Part shown: positions 1 to 13,089 of the stretch, piece after piece | Layout: every line of letters begins with the position of its first letter | Position numbering within the stretch: the first letter of the stretch is position 1 | DNA from: Coriaria nepalensis | Taxonomy: Eukaryota; Streptophyta; Magnoliopsida; Cucurbitales; Coriariaceae | Direction of reading: 5' to 3' | Assembly: GCA_027186245.1 (NCBI GenBank) | Contig: CP114496.1 | Span: 4,555,501-4,619,500 of the forward strand | DNA: 64,000 nt | Translations under genes and position numbers: made by a program | The notes under the pieces: model-generated | The model's input: the letters and a program-made list of their open reading frames with translations, nothing else | The model's database searches: none | What the model was told of the DNA's origin: nothing

Positions 1-1088
1 GCAAAACTTTCAAATGATCAGTGCAAGGAAAGTGTACATTCGTTTGACCTTAAAATTATTTCAGTGAGTCACTTCAAGTCAATAACTTATTTCAAAGCAA
101 TTCTAACGAATTCTATTCTTGCACTACAAACAGAAGTTTTGTGCATAACTTGCGAATGATAAATGCAAGGAAAGTGTGTATTCGTTTAACCTTAAAATCA
201 TTTCAATGAGTCATTTCAAGTCTATAACGTATTACGAAGCAATTCGAATGAATTCTATTTTCGCACTTTAAACATAAGTTTTGTGCATATCTTGCAAAGG
301 ATCATTGCAAGGAAAGTGTACATTCGTTTAACCTTCAAATCATTTCAATGAGTCATTTCAAGTAAATAACTTATTTAAAACTAATTCGAACGAATTCTAT
401 TTTTTCATCTCAAGCAAAAGTTTTGTGCATAACTTTCGAATGATCATTGCAATGAAAGTGTACATTTGTTTAACCTTAAAACTATTTCAATGAGTCACTT
501 CAAGTCAAGAATTTATTTCAAAGCAATTCGAACGAATTCTATTTTCGCACTTCAAACACAAGTTTTGTGCATAACTTGCAAATGATCATTGCAAGGAAAG
601 TGTGCATTCATTTAACCTTAAAATCATTTCAATGATTCACTTCAAGTCAATAACTTATTTCAAAGCAATTCTAACGAATTCTATTTTTGCACTAGAAACA
701 GAAGATTTGTCCAGAACTTGCAAATGATAAATGCAAGGAAAGTGTGTATTCGTTTAACCTGAAAATCATTTCAATGAGTTATTTCAAGTAAATAACTTAT
801 TAAAAACTAATTCGAACGAATTCTATTTATGCACTTCAAACAAAAGTTTTGTGCATAACTTTCGAATGATCATTGCAAGGAAAGTGTACATTTGTTTAAC
901 CTTAAAAGTAATTCAATGAGTCACTTCAAGTCAAGAACTTATTTCAAAACAATTCGAACGAATTCTATTTTCGCACTTCAAACACAAGTTTTGTGCATAA
1001 CTTGTATATGATCATTGCAATGAAAGTGTGCATTCATTTAACCTTAAAATCATTCCAATGAGTCATTTCAAGTCTATAATTTATTACA

Positions 1089-3360
1089 AAGCAATTCGAA
1101 TGAATTCTATTTTTGCACTTTAAACATAAGTTTTGTGCATATCTTGCAAAGGATCATTGCAAGGAAAGTGTACATTCGTTTAACCTTAAAATTATTTCAA
1201 TGAGTCATTTCAAGTAAATAACTTATTTAAAACTAATTCGAACGAATTCTATTTTTTCACTTCAAGCAAAAGTTTTGTGCATAACTTTCGAATGATCATT
1301 GCAATGAAAGTGTACATTTGTTTAACCTTAAAACTATTTCAATGAGTCACTTCAAGTCAAGAATTTATTTCAAAGCAATTCGAACGAATTCCATTTTCGC
1401 ACTTCAAACACAAGTTTTGTGCATAACTTGCAAATGATCATTGCAAGGAAAGTGTGCATTCATTTAACCTTAAAATCATTTCAATGATTCACTTCAAGTC
1501 AATAACTTATTTCAAAGCAATTCTAACGAATTCTATTTTTGCACTACAAAAAGAAGTTTTGTCCATAACTTGCAAATGCTAAATGCACGGAAAGTGTGTA
1601 TTCGTTTAACCTGAAAATCATTTCAATGAGTCATTTCAAGTCTATAACTTATTTCAAAGCAATTCGAACAAATTATCTTTTTACAATACAAACACAAGTT
1701 TTGTGCATTATTTGCAAATGATCAATGCAAGGAAAGTGTGCATTCAATTAACATTAAAATCATTTTAATGAGTCATTTTAAGTCAATAACTTATTTCAAA
1801 GCAATTCGAACGGATTCTATTTTCGCACTTCAAACACAAGTTTTGTGCATAACTTGCAAATGATCATTGCAATGAAAGTGTGCATTCGTTTAACCTTAAA
1901 ATCATTTCAATGAGTCATTTCAAGTCTATAACTTATTTCAAATCAATTCGAACGAATTCTATTTTTGCAGTACAAACAGAAGTTTTGTGCATAACTTGCA
2001 AATGATCATTGCAATGAAAGTGTGCATTCATTTAACCTTAAAATCATTCCAATGAGTCATTTCAAGACTATAACTTATTTCAAAGCAATTCGAACGGATT
2101 CTATTTTCGCACTTGAAACACAAGTTTTGTGCATGACTTGCAAATGATCAATGCAATGAAAGTGTGCATTCGTTTAACCTTAAAATCATTTAAATGAGTC
2201 ATTTCAAGTCTATAACTTATTTCCAAGCAATTCGAATGAATTCTATTTTCGCACTTTAAACATAAGTTTTGTGCATATCTTGCAAAGGATCATTGCAAGG
2301 AAAGTGTACATTCGGTTAACCTTAAAATTATTTCAATGAGTCATTTCAAGTAAATAACTTATTTAAAACTAATTCGAACGAATTCTATTTTTTCACTTCA
2401 AGCAAAAGTTTTGTGCATAACTTTCGAATGATCATTGCAATGAAAGTGTACATTTGTTTAACCTTAAAACTATTTCAATGAGTCACTTCAAGTCAAGAAT
2501 TTATTTCAAAGCAATTCGAACGAATTCTATTTTCGCACTTCAAACACAAGTTTTGTGCATAACTTGCAAATGATCATTGCAAGGAAAGTGTGCATTCATT
2601 TAACCTTAAAATCATTTCAATGATTCACTTCAAGTCAATAACTTATTTCAAAGCAATTCTAACGAATTCTATTTTTGCACTACAAACAGAAGTTTTGTCC
2701 ATAACTTGCAAATGATAAATGCAAGGAAAGTGTGTATTCGTTTAACCTGAAAATCATTTCAATGAGTCATTTCAAGTCTATAACTTATTTCAAAGCAATT
2801 CGAACAAATTATCTTTTTACAATACAAACACAAGTTTTGTGCATTATTTGCAAATGATGAATGCAAGGAAAGTGTGCATTCAATTAACATTAAAATCATT
2901 TTAATGAGTCGTTTTAAGTCAATAACTTATTTCAAAGCAATTCGAACGGATTCTATTTTCGCACTTCAAACACAAGTTTTGTGCATAACTTGCAAATGAT
3001 CATTGCAATGAAAGTGTGCATTCGTTTAACCTTAAAATCATTTCAATGAGTCATTGCAAGTCTATAACTTATTTCAAAGCAATTCGAACGAATTATGTTT
3101 TTACACTACAAACACAAGTTTTGTGCATAATTTGGAAATGATCAGTGCAACGAAAGTGTGCATTCAATTAACCTTAAAATCATTTCAATGAGTCATTTTA
3201 AGTCAATAACTTATTTCAAATCAATTCGAACGAATTCTATTTTCGCACTTCAAACACAAGTTTTGTGCATAACTTGAAAATGATCACTGCAATGAAAGTG
3301 TGCATTCGTTTAACCTTAAAATCATTTCAACGAGTCATTTCAAGTCTATAACTTATTTCA
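1089..3360 (+). repeat. 1,136-bp octamer HOR, two copies (block A)
   Basis: The motif AAGCAATTCGAATGAA occurs at 1,089, 2,225 and 3,361, spaced exactly 1,136 bp (8 x 142). Other markers keep the same offset: TTTAAAACTAATTCG at 1,226 and 2,362, and the unusual AAATTATCTTTTTACAATAC near 1,670 and 2,806. The two copies look highly similar over most of their length. After about 3,420 the match fades. A shortened earlier relative starts at 237, where the same markers lie 852 bp (6 monomers) upstream, so it lacks two monomers. The monomers differ in content from the central 1,136-bp HOR at 25.6 kb, so I read the shared octamer size as independent origin, with modest confidence. Confidence 0.85.
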
Positions 3361-6300
3361 AAGCAATTCGAATGAATTCTATTTTCGCACTTTAAACATA
3401 AGTTTTGTGCATATCTTGCAAATGATCATTGCAAGGAAAGTGTACATTCATTTAACCTTAAAACTATTTCCATGAGTCATTTCAAGTCAATAACTTATTT
3501 CAAAGAAATTCGAACGAATTCTATTTTTGTACTTCAAACAAAATTTTTGTGCAAAACTTTCGAATGATCATTGCAAGGAAAGTGTACATTCGTTTGAGCT
3601 TAAAATTATTTCAATGAGTCACTTCAAGTAAATAACATATTTCAAAGCAATTCTAACGAATTCTATTTTTGCACTACAAACAGAAGTTTTGTGCATAACT
3701 TGCAAATGATAAATGCAAGGAAAGTGTGTATACGTTTAACCTTAAAATCATTTCAATGAGTCATTTCAAGTCTATAAGTTATTTCAAAGCAATTCGAACG
3801 AATTATGTTTTTACACTACAAATACAAGTTTTGTGCATAATTTGCAAATGATCAGTGCAAGGAAAGTGTGCATTCAATTAACCTTAAAATCATTTCAATG
3901 AGTCATTTTAAGTCAATAACTTATTTCAAAGCAATTCGAACGGATTCTATTTTCGGACTTCAAGCACAGGTTTTGTGCATAACTTGCAAATGATCAATAC
4001 AAGCAATGTGTGCATTTGTTTAATCTTAAAATCATTTCAATTAGTCATTTCAAGTCTATAACTTATTTCAAAGCAATTCGAACGAATTCTATTTTCGCAC
4101 TTCAAACACACGTTTTGTGTATAACTTCCAAATGATCATTGCAAGGAAAGTATACATTCGTTTGACCTTAAAATCATTTCAATGAGTCATTTCAAGTAAA
4201 TAACTTATTTCAAAGCAATTCGAACGAATTCTATTTTTGCACTTCAAAAAAAAGTTTTGTGCATAACTTTCAAATGATCATTGCAAGGAAAGTGTACATT
4301 TGTTTAACCTTAAAAGTATTTCAATGAGTCACTTCAAGTCAAGAACTTATTTCAAAGCAATTCGAATGAATTCTATTTTCACACTTTAAACATAAGTGTT
4401 GTGCATATCTTGCAAATGATCATTGCAAGGAAAGTGTACATTCATTTAACCTTAAAATTATTTCCATGAGTCATTTCAAGTCAATAACTTATTTCGAAGA
4501 AATTCGAACGAATTCTATTTTTGTACTTCAAACAAAAGTTTTGTGCAAAACTTTCGAATGATCATTGCAAGGAAAGTGTACATTCGTTTGAGCTTAAAAT
4601 TATTTCAATGAGTCACTTCAAGTCAATAACGTATTTCAAAGCAATTCTAACGAATTATATTTTTGCACTACAAACAGAAGTTTTGTGCATAACTTGCAAA
4701 TGATAAATGCAAGGAAAGTGTGTATACGTTTAACCTTAAAATCATTTCAATGAGTCATTGCAAGTCTATAACTTATTTCAAAGCAATTCGAACGAATTAT
4801 GTTTTTACACTACAAACACAAGTTTTGTGCATAATTTGCAAATGATCAGTGCAAGGAAAGTGTGCATTCAATTAACCTTAAAATCATTTTAATGAGTCAT
4901 TTTAAGTCAATAACTTATTTCAAAGCAATTCGAACGGATTCTATTTTCGCACTTCAAACACAAGTTTTCTGCATAACTTGCGAATGATCATTGCAATGAA
5001 AGTGTGCAATCGTTTAACCTTAAAATCATTTCAATGAGTCATTTCATGTCTATAACTTATTACAAAGTAATTCGAATGAATTCTATTTTCGCACTTTAAA
5101 CATAAGTTTTGTGCATATCTTGCAAATGATCATTGCAAGGAAAGTGTACATTCGTTTAACATTAAAATCATTTCAATGAGTCATTTCAAGTAAATAACTG
5201 ATTTAAAACTAATTCGAACGAATTCTATTTTTGCACTTCAAACAAAAGTTTCGTGGATAACTTTCAAATGATCATTGCACGGAAAGTGTGCATTCAGTTA
5301 ACCTTAAAATTATTTCAATGAGTCATTTCAAGTCAATAACTTATTTCAAAGCAATTCGAACGAATTCTATTTTTGCACTTCAAACAAAATGTTTGTGCAT
5401 AACTTGCAAATGATGATTGCAAGGAAAGTCTGCATTCCTTTAACCTTAAAATCATTTCAATGAGTCATTTCAAGTCAATAACTTATTTCAAAGCAATTCG
5501 AACGAATTCTATTTTCGCACTTCAAACACAAATTTTGTGCATAACTTGTAAATGATCAATGCAAAGAAAGTGTGCTTTTGTTTAACCTTACAATCATTTA
5601 AATGAGTAATTTGAAGTCAATAACTTATTTCAAAGCAATTCAAACGATTTCTATTTTCGCACTTCAAACACAAGTTTTGTGCATAACTTGCAAAAGATCA
5701 ATGCAAGGAAAGTGTGCATTCGTTAAACCTTAAAATCATTTCAATCAGTCATTTCAAGTCAACAACTTATTTAAAAGCAATTGGAACGAATTCTTTTTCT
5801 GCACTGCAAACACAAGTTTTGTTCATAACTTGCAAATGATCAATGCAAGGAAAGTCTGCATTCTTTTAACCTTAAAATCATTTCAATGAGTCATTTCAAG
5901 TCAAAAACATATTCTAAAGCAATTCGAACGAATTCTTTTTTCGCACGTCAAACACAAGTTTTGTGCATAACTTGTGAATGATCAATGCAAAGAAAGTGTG
6001 CTTTTGTTTAACCTTAAAATCATTTGAATGAGTCATTTGAAGTCAATAACTTATTTCAAAGCAATTCAAACGATTTCTATTTTCGCACTTCAAACACAGG
6101 TTTTGTGCATAACTTTCAAATGATCAATGCAATGAAAGTGTGCTTTTGTTTAACCTTAAAATCATTTCAATGAGTCATTTCAAGTCAATAACTTATTTCA
6201 AAGCAATTCAAACGATTTCTATTTTCGCACTTCAAACACAAGTTTTCTGCATAACTTGCAAATGATCAATGCAAAGAAAGTGTGCTTTTGTTTAACCTTA

Positions 6301-7480
6301 AAAACATTTAAATGAGTCATTTGAAGTCATTAACTTATTTCAAAGCAATTCAAACGATTTCTATTTTCGCACTTCAAACACAAGTTTTGTGCATAACTTT
6401 CAAATGATCAATGCAATGAAAGTCTTCATTCGTTCAACCTTTAAATCATTTGAATGAGTCATTTCAAGTCAATAACTTATTTCGAACCAATTCGAACAAA
6501 TTCTATTTTCGCACTTTAAACACAAGTTTTGTGCGTAACTTGCAAATGATCAATGCAAGGAGAGTGTGCATTCATTTAACCTTAAAATCATTTCAATGAG
6601 CCCTTTGAAGTCAATAACTTATTTCAAAGCAATTCGAACGAATTCTATTTTCGCACTTCAAACACAAGTTTTGTGCATAACTTTCAAATGATCAATGCAA
6701 TGAAAGTCTGCATTTGTTTAACCTTAAAATCATTTGAATGAGTTATTTCAAGTCAATAACAGATTTCAAAGCAATTCGAACGAATTCTATTTTCGCACTT
6801 CAAACACAAGTTTTGTGCATAACTTCCAAATGATCTTTGCAAGGAAAGTGTACATTCGTTTAACCTTAAAATCATTTCAATGAGTTATTTCAAGTCAATA
6901 ACTTATTTCAAAGCAATTCGAACGAATTCTATTTTTGCACTTCAAAAAAAAGTTTTGTGCATAACTTTCAAATGATCATTGCAAGGAAAGTGTATATTTG
7001 TTTAACCTTAAAAGTATTTCAATGAGTCACTTCAAGTCAAGAACTTATTGCAAAGCAATTCGAATGAATTCTATTTTCGCACTTTAAACATAAGTTTTGT
7101 GCATATCTTGCAAATGATCATTGCAAGGAAAGTGTACATTCATTTAACCTTAAAATTATTTCCATGAGTCATTTCAAGTCAATAACTTATTTCGAAGAAA
7201 TTCGAACGAATTCTATTTTTGTACTTCAAACAAAAGTTTTGTGCAAAACTTTCGAATGATCATTGCAAGGAAAGTGTACATTCGTTTGAGCTTAAAATTA
7301 TTTCAATGAGTCACTTCAAGTCAATAACATATTTCAAAGTAATTCTAACGAATTATATTTTTGCACTACAAACAGAAGTTTTGTGCATAACTTGGAAATG
7401 ATAAATGCAAGGAAAGTGTGTATACGTTTAACCTTAAAATCATTTCAATGAGTCATTGCAAGTCTATAACTTATTTCAAA
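3361..7480 (+). repeat. Mixed monomers with dispersed duplicate groups
   Basis: There is no continuous HOR here. Groups of monomers recur at exact multiples of 142. The marker TTGTACTTCAAACAAAAG lies at 4,521, 7,219 (offset 2,698 = 19 monomers) and 9,491 (offset 2,272 = 16 monomers), with a related copy 994 bp before the first. The matching context around 4,080-4,900 and 6,780-7,590 extends over several monomers. A separate subtype, with GCAATTCAAACGATTTC and GTGCTTTTGTTTAACC, clusters at 5.57-6.42 kb (GTGCTTTTG at 5,572, 5,998, 6,140 and 6,282). That subtype reappears in opposite orientation beyond 13 kb. No gene or other element is visible. Confidence 0.8.
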
Positions 7481-8880
7481 GCAATTCGAACGAATTATGT
7501 TTTTACACTACAAACACAAGTTTTGTGCATAATTTGCAAATGATCAGTGCAAGGAAAGTGTGCATTCAATTAACCTTAAAATCATTTCAATCAGTCATTT
7601 CAAGTCAACAACTTATTTCAAAGCAATTGGAACGAATTCTATTTTTGCACTTCAAAAAAAAGTTTTGTGCATAACTTTCAAATGATCATTGCAAGGAAAG
7701 TGTACATTTGTTTAACCTTAAAAGTATTTCAATGAGTCACTTCAAGTCAAGAACTTATTTCAAAGCAATTCGAACTAATTCTATTTTTGTACTTCAAACA
7801 AATGTTTTGTGCAAAACTTTCGAATGATCATTGCAAGGAATGTGTACATTCGTTTGAGCTTAAAATTATTTCAATGAGTCACTTCAAGTAAATAACATAT
7901 TTCAAAGCAATTCTAACGAATTCTATTTTTGCACTACAAACAGAAGTTTTGTGCATAACTTGCAAATGACAAATGCAAGGAAAGTGTGTATACGTTTAAC
8001 CTTAAAATCATTTCAATGAGTCATTTCAAGTCTATAACTTATTTCAAAGCAATTCGAACGAATTATGTTTTTACACTACAAACACAAGTTTTGTGCATAA
8101 TTTGCAAATGATCAGTGCAAGGAAAGTGTGCATTCAATTAACCTTAAAATCATTTCAATGAGTCATTTTAAGTCAATAACTTATTTCAAAGCAATTCGAA
8201 CGAATTATGTTTTTACACTACAAACACAAGTTTTGTGCATAATTTGCAAATGATCAGTGCAAGGAAAGTGTGCATTCAATTAACCTTAAAATCATTTCAA
8301 TCAGTCATTTCATGTCAACAACTTATTTCAAAGCAATTGGAACGAATTCTATTTTTGCACTTCAAAAAAAAGTTTTGTGCATAACTTTCAAATGATCATT
8401 GCAAGGAAAGTGTACATTTGTTTAACCTTAAAAGTATTTCAATGAGTCACTTCAAGTCAAGAACTTATTTCAAAGCAATTCGAACTAATTCTATTTTTGT
8501 ACTTCGAACAAATGTTTTGTGCAAAACTTTCGAATGATCATTGCAAGGAAAGTGTACATTTGTTTGAGCTTAAAATTATTTCAATGAGTCACTTCAAGTA
8601 AATAACATATTTCAAAGCAATTCTAACGAATTCTATTTTTGCACTACAAACAGAAGTTTTGTGCATGACTTGCAAATGACAAATGCAAGGAAAGTGTGTA
8701 TACGTTTAACCTTAAAATCATTTCAATGAGTCATTTCAAGTCTATAACTTATTTCAAAGCAATTCGAACGAATTATGTTTTTACACTACAAACACAAGTT
8801 TTGTGCATAATTTGCAAATGTTTAGTGCAAGGAAAGTGTGCATTCAATTAACCTTAAAATCATTTCAATGAGTCATTTTA
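7480..8880 (+). repeat. 710-bp pentamer, two tandem copies
   Basis: Markers repeat at exactly 710 bp (5 x 142). GAATTATG with TTTTTACACTAC sits near 7,494 and 8,204, and CTATTTTTGCACTTCAAAAA near 7,639 and 8,349. The variant TTTGTACTTC with AAATGTTTTG recurs near 7,787 and 8,497. The two copies differ by only a few substitutions, one of which is AAACAAATG versus GAACAAATG. The left boundary is soft because flanking monomers are related. This is a recent local duplication within block A. Confidence 0.83.
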
Positions 8881-11800
8881 AGTCAATAACTTATTTCAAA
8901 GCAATTCGAACGGATTCTATTTTCGCACTTCAAACACAGGTTTTGTGCATAACTTGCGAATGATCAATACAAGCAATCTGTGCATTTGTTTAATCTTAAA
9001 ATCATTTCAATTAGTCATTTCAAGTCTATAACTTATTTCGAAGCAATTCGAACGAAATATATTTTCGCACTTCAAACACACATTTTGTGCATAACTTCCA
9101 AATGATCATTGCAAGGAAAGTGTACATTCGTTTGACCTTAAAATCATTTCAATGAGTCATTTCAAGTCAATAACTTATTTTAAAGCAATTCAAACGAATT
9201 CTATTTTCGCACTTCAAACACAAGTTTTCTGCATAAATGGCAAATGATCAGTACAAGGAAAGTGTGCATTCGTTTAACCTTAAAATCATTTCAATCAGTC
9301 ATTTCAAGTCAACAACTTATTTCAAAGCAATTGGAACAAATTCTTTTTCTGCACTACAAACACAAGTTTTGTGCATATCTTGCGAATGATCATTGCAAGG
9401 AAAGTGTACATTCATTTAACCTTAAAATTATTTCCATGAGTCATTTCAAGTCAATAACTTATTTCAAAGAAATTCGAACGAATTCTATTTTTGTACTTCA
9501 AACAAAAGTTTTGTGCAAAACTTTCGAATGATCATTGCAAGGAAAGTGTGCATTCGTTTGAGATTAAAATTATTTCAATGAGTCACTTCAAGTCAATAAC
9601 ATATTTCAAAGCAATTCTAACGAATTCTATTTTTGCACTACAAACAGAAGTTTTGTGCATAACTTGCAAATGATAAATGCAAGGAAAGTGTGTATACGTT
9701 TAACCTGAAAATCATTTCAATGAGTCATTTCAAGTCTATAACTTATTTCAAAGCAATTCGAACGAATTATGTTTTTACACTACAAACACAAGTTTTGTGC
9801 ATAATTTGCGAATGATCAGTGCAAGGAAAGTGTGCATTCAATTAACCTTAAAATCATTTCAAAGAGTCATTTTAAGTCAATAACTTATTTCAAAGCAATT
9901 CGAACGAATTCTATTTTCGCACTTCAAACACAAGTTTTGTGCATAACTTGAAAATGATCATTGCAATGAAAGTGTGCATTCGTTTAACCTTAAAATCATT
10001 TCAACGAGTCATTTCAAGTCTATAACTTATTTCAAAGCAATTCGAATGAATTCTATTTTCGCACTTTAAGCATAAGTTTTGTGCATATCTTGCAAATGAT
10101 CATTGCAAGGAAAGTGTACATTCGTTTAACATTAAAATCATTTCAATGAGTCATTTCAAGTAAATAATTGATTTAAAACTAATTCGAACGAATTCTATTT
10201 TTTCACTTCAAACAAAAGTTTTGTGCATAACTTTCGAATGATCATTGCAAGGAAAGTGTACATTTGTTTAACCTTAAAAGTATTTCAATGAGTCACTTAA
10301 AGTCAAGAACTTATTTCAAAGCGATTCGAACGAATTCTATTTTCGCACTTCAAACACAAGTTTTGTGCATAACTTGCAAATGATCATTGCAATGAAAGTG
10401 TGCATTCGTTTAACCTTAAAATCATTTCAATGAGTCATTTCAAGTCTATAACTTATTACTAAGCAATTCGAATGAATTCTATTTTTTCCCTTTAAACATA
10501 AGTTTTGTGCATATCTTGCGAATCATCATTGCAAGGAAAGTGTACATTCGTTTAACCTTAAAATCATTTCAATGAGTCATTTCAAGTCAATAACTTATTT
10601 CAAACCAATTCGAACGAATTCTATATTTTCACTTCAAACAAAAGATTTGTGCATAACTTTCAAATGATCATTGCAATGAAAGTGTACATTTGTTTAACCT
10701 TAAAAGTATTTCAATGAGTCACTTCAAGTGAATAATTTATTTCAAAGCAATTCGAACGAATTCTATTTTCGCACTTCAAACAAAAGTTTTGTGAATAACT
10801 TGGAAATGATCATTGCAAGGAAAGTGTGCATTCGTTTAACCTTAAAGTCATTTCAATGACTCATTTTAAGTCAATAACTTATTTCAAAGCGATTCGAACG
10901 AATTCTCTTTTTGCACCACAAACACAAGTTTTGTTCATAACTTGCAAATAATCAATGCAAGCAATGTGTGCATTTGTTTAATCTTAAAATCATTTCAATT
11001 GGTCATTTCAAATCTATAACTTATTTCAAAGCAATTCGAACGTATTCTATTTTCGCACTTCAAACACACGTTTTGTGCATAACTTGCAAATGATCATTGC
11101 AAAGAAAGTGTACATTCGTTTAACCATAAAATCATTTCACTAAGTCATTCCAAGTCAATAACTTATTTCAAAGTAATTCGAACGAATTCTATTTTTGCAC
11201 TTCAAACAAAAATTTTGTGCGTAACTTTCAAATGATCATTGCAAGGAAAGTGTGCATTCAATTAACCTTAAAATCATTTCAATGAGTCATTTCAGGTCAA
11301 TAACTTATTTCCAAGCAATTTGAACGAATTCGATTTTTTCACTTCAAACAAAAGTTTTGTGCATATCTTTCAAAAGATCATTGCAAGGAAAGTGTACATT
11401 TGTTTAATCTTAAAAGTATTTCAATGAGTCACTTCAAGTCAATCACTTATTTCAAAGCAATTCGAACGAATTCTATTTTCGCATTTCAAACAAAAGTTTT
11501 GTGCATAACTTGCAAATAATCATTGCAATGAAAGTGTGCATTCGTTTAAACTTAAAATCATTTCAATGAGTCATTTCAAGACTATAACTTATTTCAAAGC
11601 AATTCGAACAAATTTTATTTTTTCACTTCAAACAAAAGTTTTGTGCATAACTTTCGAATGATCATCGCAATGAAAGTTTACATTTGCTTAACCTTAAAAC
11701 AATTTCAATGAGTCACTTCAAGTCAAGAATTTATTTCAAAGCAATTCGAACGAATTCTATTTTCGCACTTCAAACACAAGTTTTGTGCATAACTTGCAAA

Positions 11801-12652
11801 TGATCATTGCAAGGAAAGTGTGCATTCGTTTAACCTTAAAATCATTTCAATTAGTCATTTCAAGTCTATAACTTATTTAAAAGCAATTCGAATGAATTCT
11901 ATTTTCGCACTTCAAACACACGTTTTGTGCATAACTTGCAAATGATCATTGCAAGGAAAGTGTACATTCGTTTAACCTTAAAATCATTTCAATGAGTCAT
12001 TCCAAGTCAATAACTTATTTCAAAACAATTCGAACGAATTCTATTTTTGCACTTCAAACAAAAGTTTCGTGGATAACTTTCAAATGATCATTGCATGGAA
12101 AGTGTGCATTCAGTTAACCTTAAAATTATTTCAATGAGTCATTTCAAGTCAATAACTTATTTCAAAGCAATTCGAACGAATTCTATTTTTGGACTTCAAA
12201 CAAAATGTTTGTGCATAACTTTCAAATGATCATTGCAAGGAAAGTGTACATTCGTTTAACTTTAAAATTATTTCAATGAGTCACTTCAAGTTAATAACTT
12301 ATTTCAAAGCAATTCGAACGAATTCTATTTTCGCACTTCAAACACAAGTTTTGTGCATAACTTGCGAATGATCATTGCAATGAAAGTGTGCGTTCGTTTA
12401 ACCTTAAAATCATTTCAATTAGTCATTTCAATTCTATAACTAATTTCAAAGCAATTCGAATGAATTCTATTTTCACACTTCAAATACACGTTTTGTGCAT
12501 CACTTGCAAATGATCATTGCAAGGAAAGTGTACATTCGTTTAACCTTAAAATCATTTCAATGAGTCATTCGAAGTCAATAACTTATTTCAAAGCAATTCG
12601 AACGAATTCTATTTTTGCACTTCAAACAACAGTTTCGTTCATAACTTTCAAA
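8881..12652 (+). repeat. Mixed monomers up to the orientation switch
   Basis: Ordinary orientation-F monomers with no HOR longer than a few units that I can follow. Individual monomers have distant partners: the variant AAAGTTTCGTGGATAACTTTC occurs near 5,246 and again near 12,062, about 6,816 bp (48 monomers) apart, followed in both by a GCAYGGAAAGTGTGCATTCAG context. A monomer with GATTTAAAACTAATTCG is shared by about 5,200 and 10,170. These pairs are most simply remnants of older, larger duplications overwritten by later exchange. I see no gene, insertion or unique DNA. Confidence 0.78.
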
Positions 12653-12690
12653 TGATCATTGCATGTTAAGGACAAAACTTGTGTTTGTAG
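12640..12690. other. Fold-back junction 1: orientation F to R
   Basis: Left of here every monomer is in orientation F; right of it every monomer is in orientation R until 61.79 kb. The crossover lies at or just after the palindrome TGATCA at 12,653-12,658. On the left AACTTTCAAATGATCA is orientation F; on the right TGATCATTGCATGTTA and then GACAAAACTTGTGTTTG is orientation R. Because TGATCA belongs to the monomer and is its own complement, the exact breakpoint cannot be placed within it. The two sides therefore form an inverted repeat with almost no spacer, at the identity level of neighbouring monomers. It could be a true chromosomal inversion edge or a fold-back assembly or cloning artefact. 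Confidence 0.88.
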
Positions 12691-13089
12691 TGCAAAAAAA
12701 GAATTCGTTCGAATTGCTTTGGAATAAGTTTTTTACTTGAAATGACTCATGGAAATGATTTTAAGGTTAAAGGAATGCTGACTTTCCTTGCATTGATCAT
12801 TTGCAAGTAATGCACAAAACTTGTGTTTGTAGTGTAGAAAAAGAATTCGTTCCAATTGCTTTGAAATAAGTTGTTGACTTGAAATGACTGATTGGAATGA
12901 TTTTAAGGTTAAACTAATGCAAACTTTCCTTGCATTTATCATTTGCAAGTTATGCACAAAACTTGTGTTTGAAGTGCGAAAATAGAAATCATTTGAACTG
13001 CTTTGAAATAAGTTATTGACTTGAAATGATTTTAAGGTTAAACAAAAGCACACTTTCTTTGCATTAATCATTTGCAAGTTATGCACAAA

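Larger units (their letters stand above)
1..12655 (+). repeat. Satellite block A: 142-bp monomers, orientation F
   Basis: About 89 head-to-tail monomers of 142 bp fill this stretch. Each has the same order of landmarks: TGATCA, then GCAAGGAAAGTG, TTTAACCTTAAAA, TGAGTCA, AATAACTTATTTCAAAGCAA, an EcoRI-bearing dyad AATTCGAACGAATTC, and AAGTTTTGTGCATAACTTG. The 142-bp step is direct; for example GTGCAAGG at 21 is followed by ATGCAAGG at 163. Divergence between neighbours is moderate, with several recurring monomer subtypes. No unique DNA, mobile element or credible gene interrupts it. Its function cannot be read from the sequence; a centromeric or heterochromatic satellite is the natural inference. 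The block is cut by the left window edge and ends at the orientation switch near 12,655. Confidence 0.97.

Noticed and set aside
1089..3360. The 1,136-bp HOR here as an inverted copy of the central 1,136-bp HOR
   Set aside because: Both are octamers but the marker monomers differ: the AGGGCTCATTTGACTT signature is missing here, and the reverse complement of TTTAAAACTAATTCG is missing there. Shared size alone does not show common origin.
4521..4703. Short open frames of 60-95 codons at 4,521, 7,219, 7,456, 9,244 and 9,491 (plus) and at 45,238, 46,656 and 57,727 (minus)
   Set aside because: They are the same repeat segment in duplicated monomers. Identity between them follows the HOR offsets and not protein constraint.
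12640..12690. Transposon terminal inverted repeats at the orientation switch
   Set aside because: There is no target-site duplication or internal non-satellite sequence. The inverted symmetry is just the same monomer in opposite orientation.
12733..13086. Open frame of 117 codons on the minus strand just right of the fold-back junction
   Set aside because: A chance stop-free run across satellite monomers; the same peptide pieces occur in every other open frame in the window, including 13,505-13,735 and 60,334-60,675.
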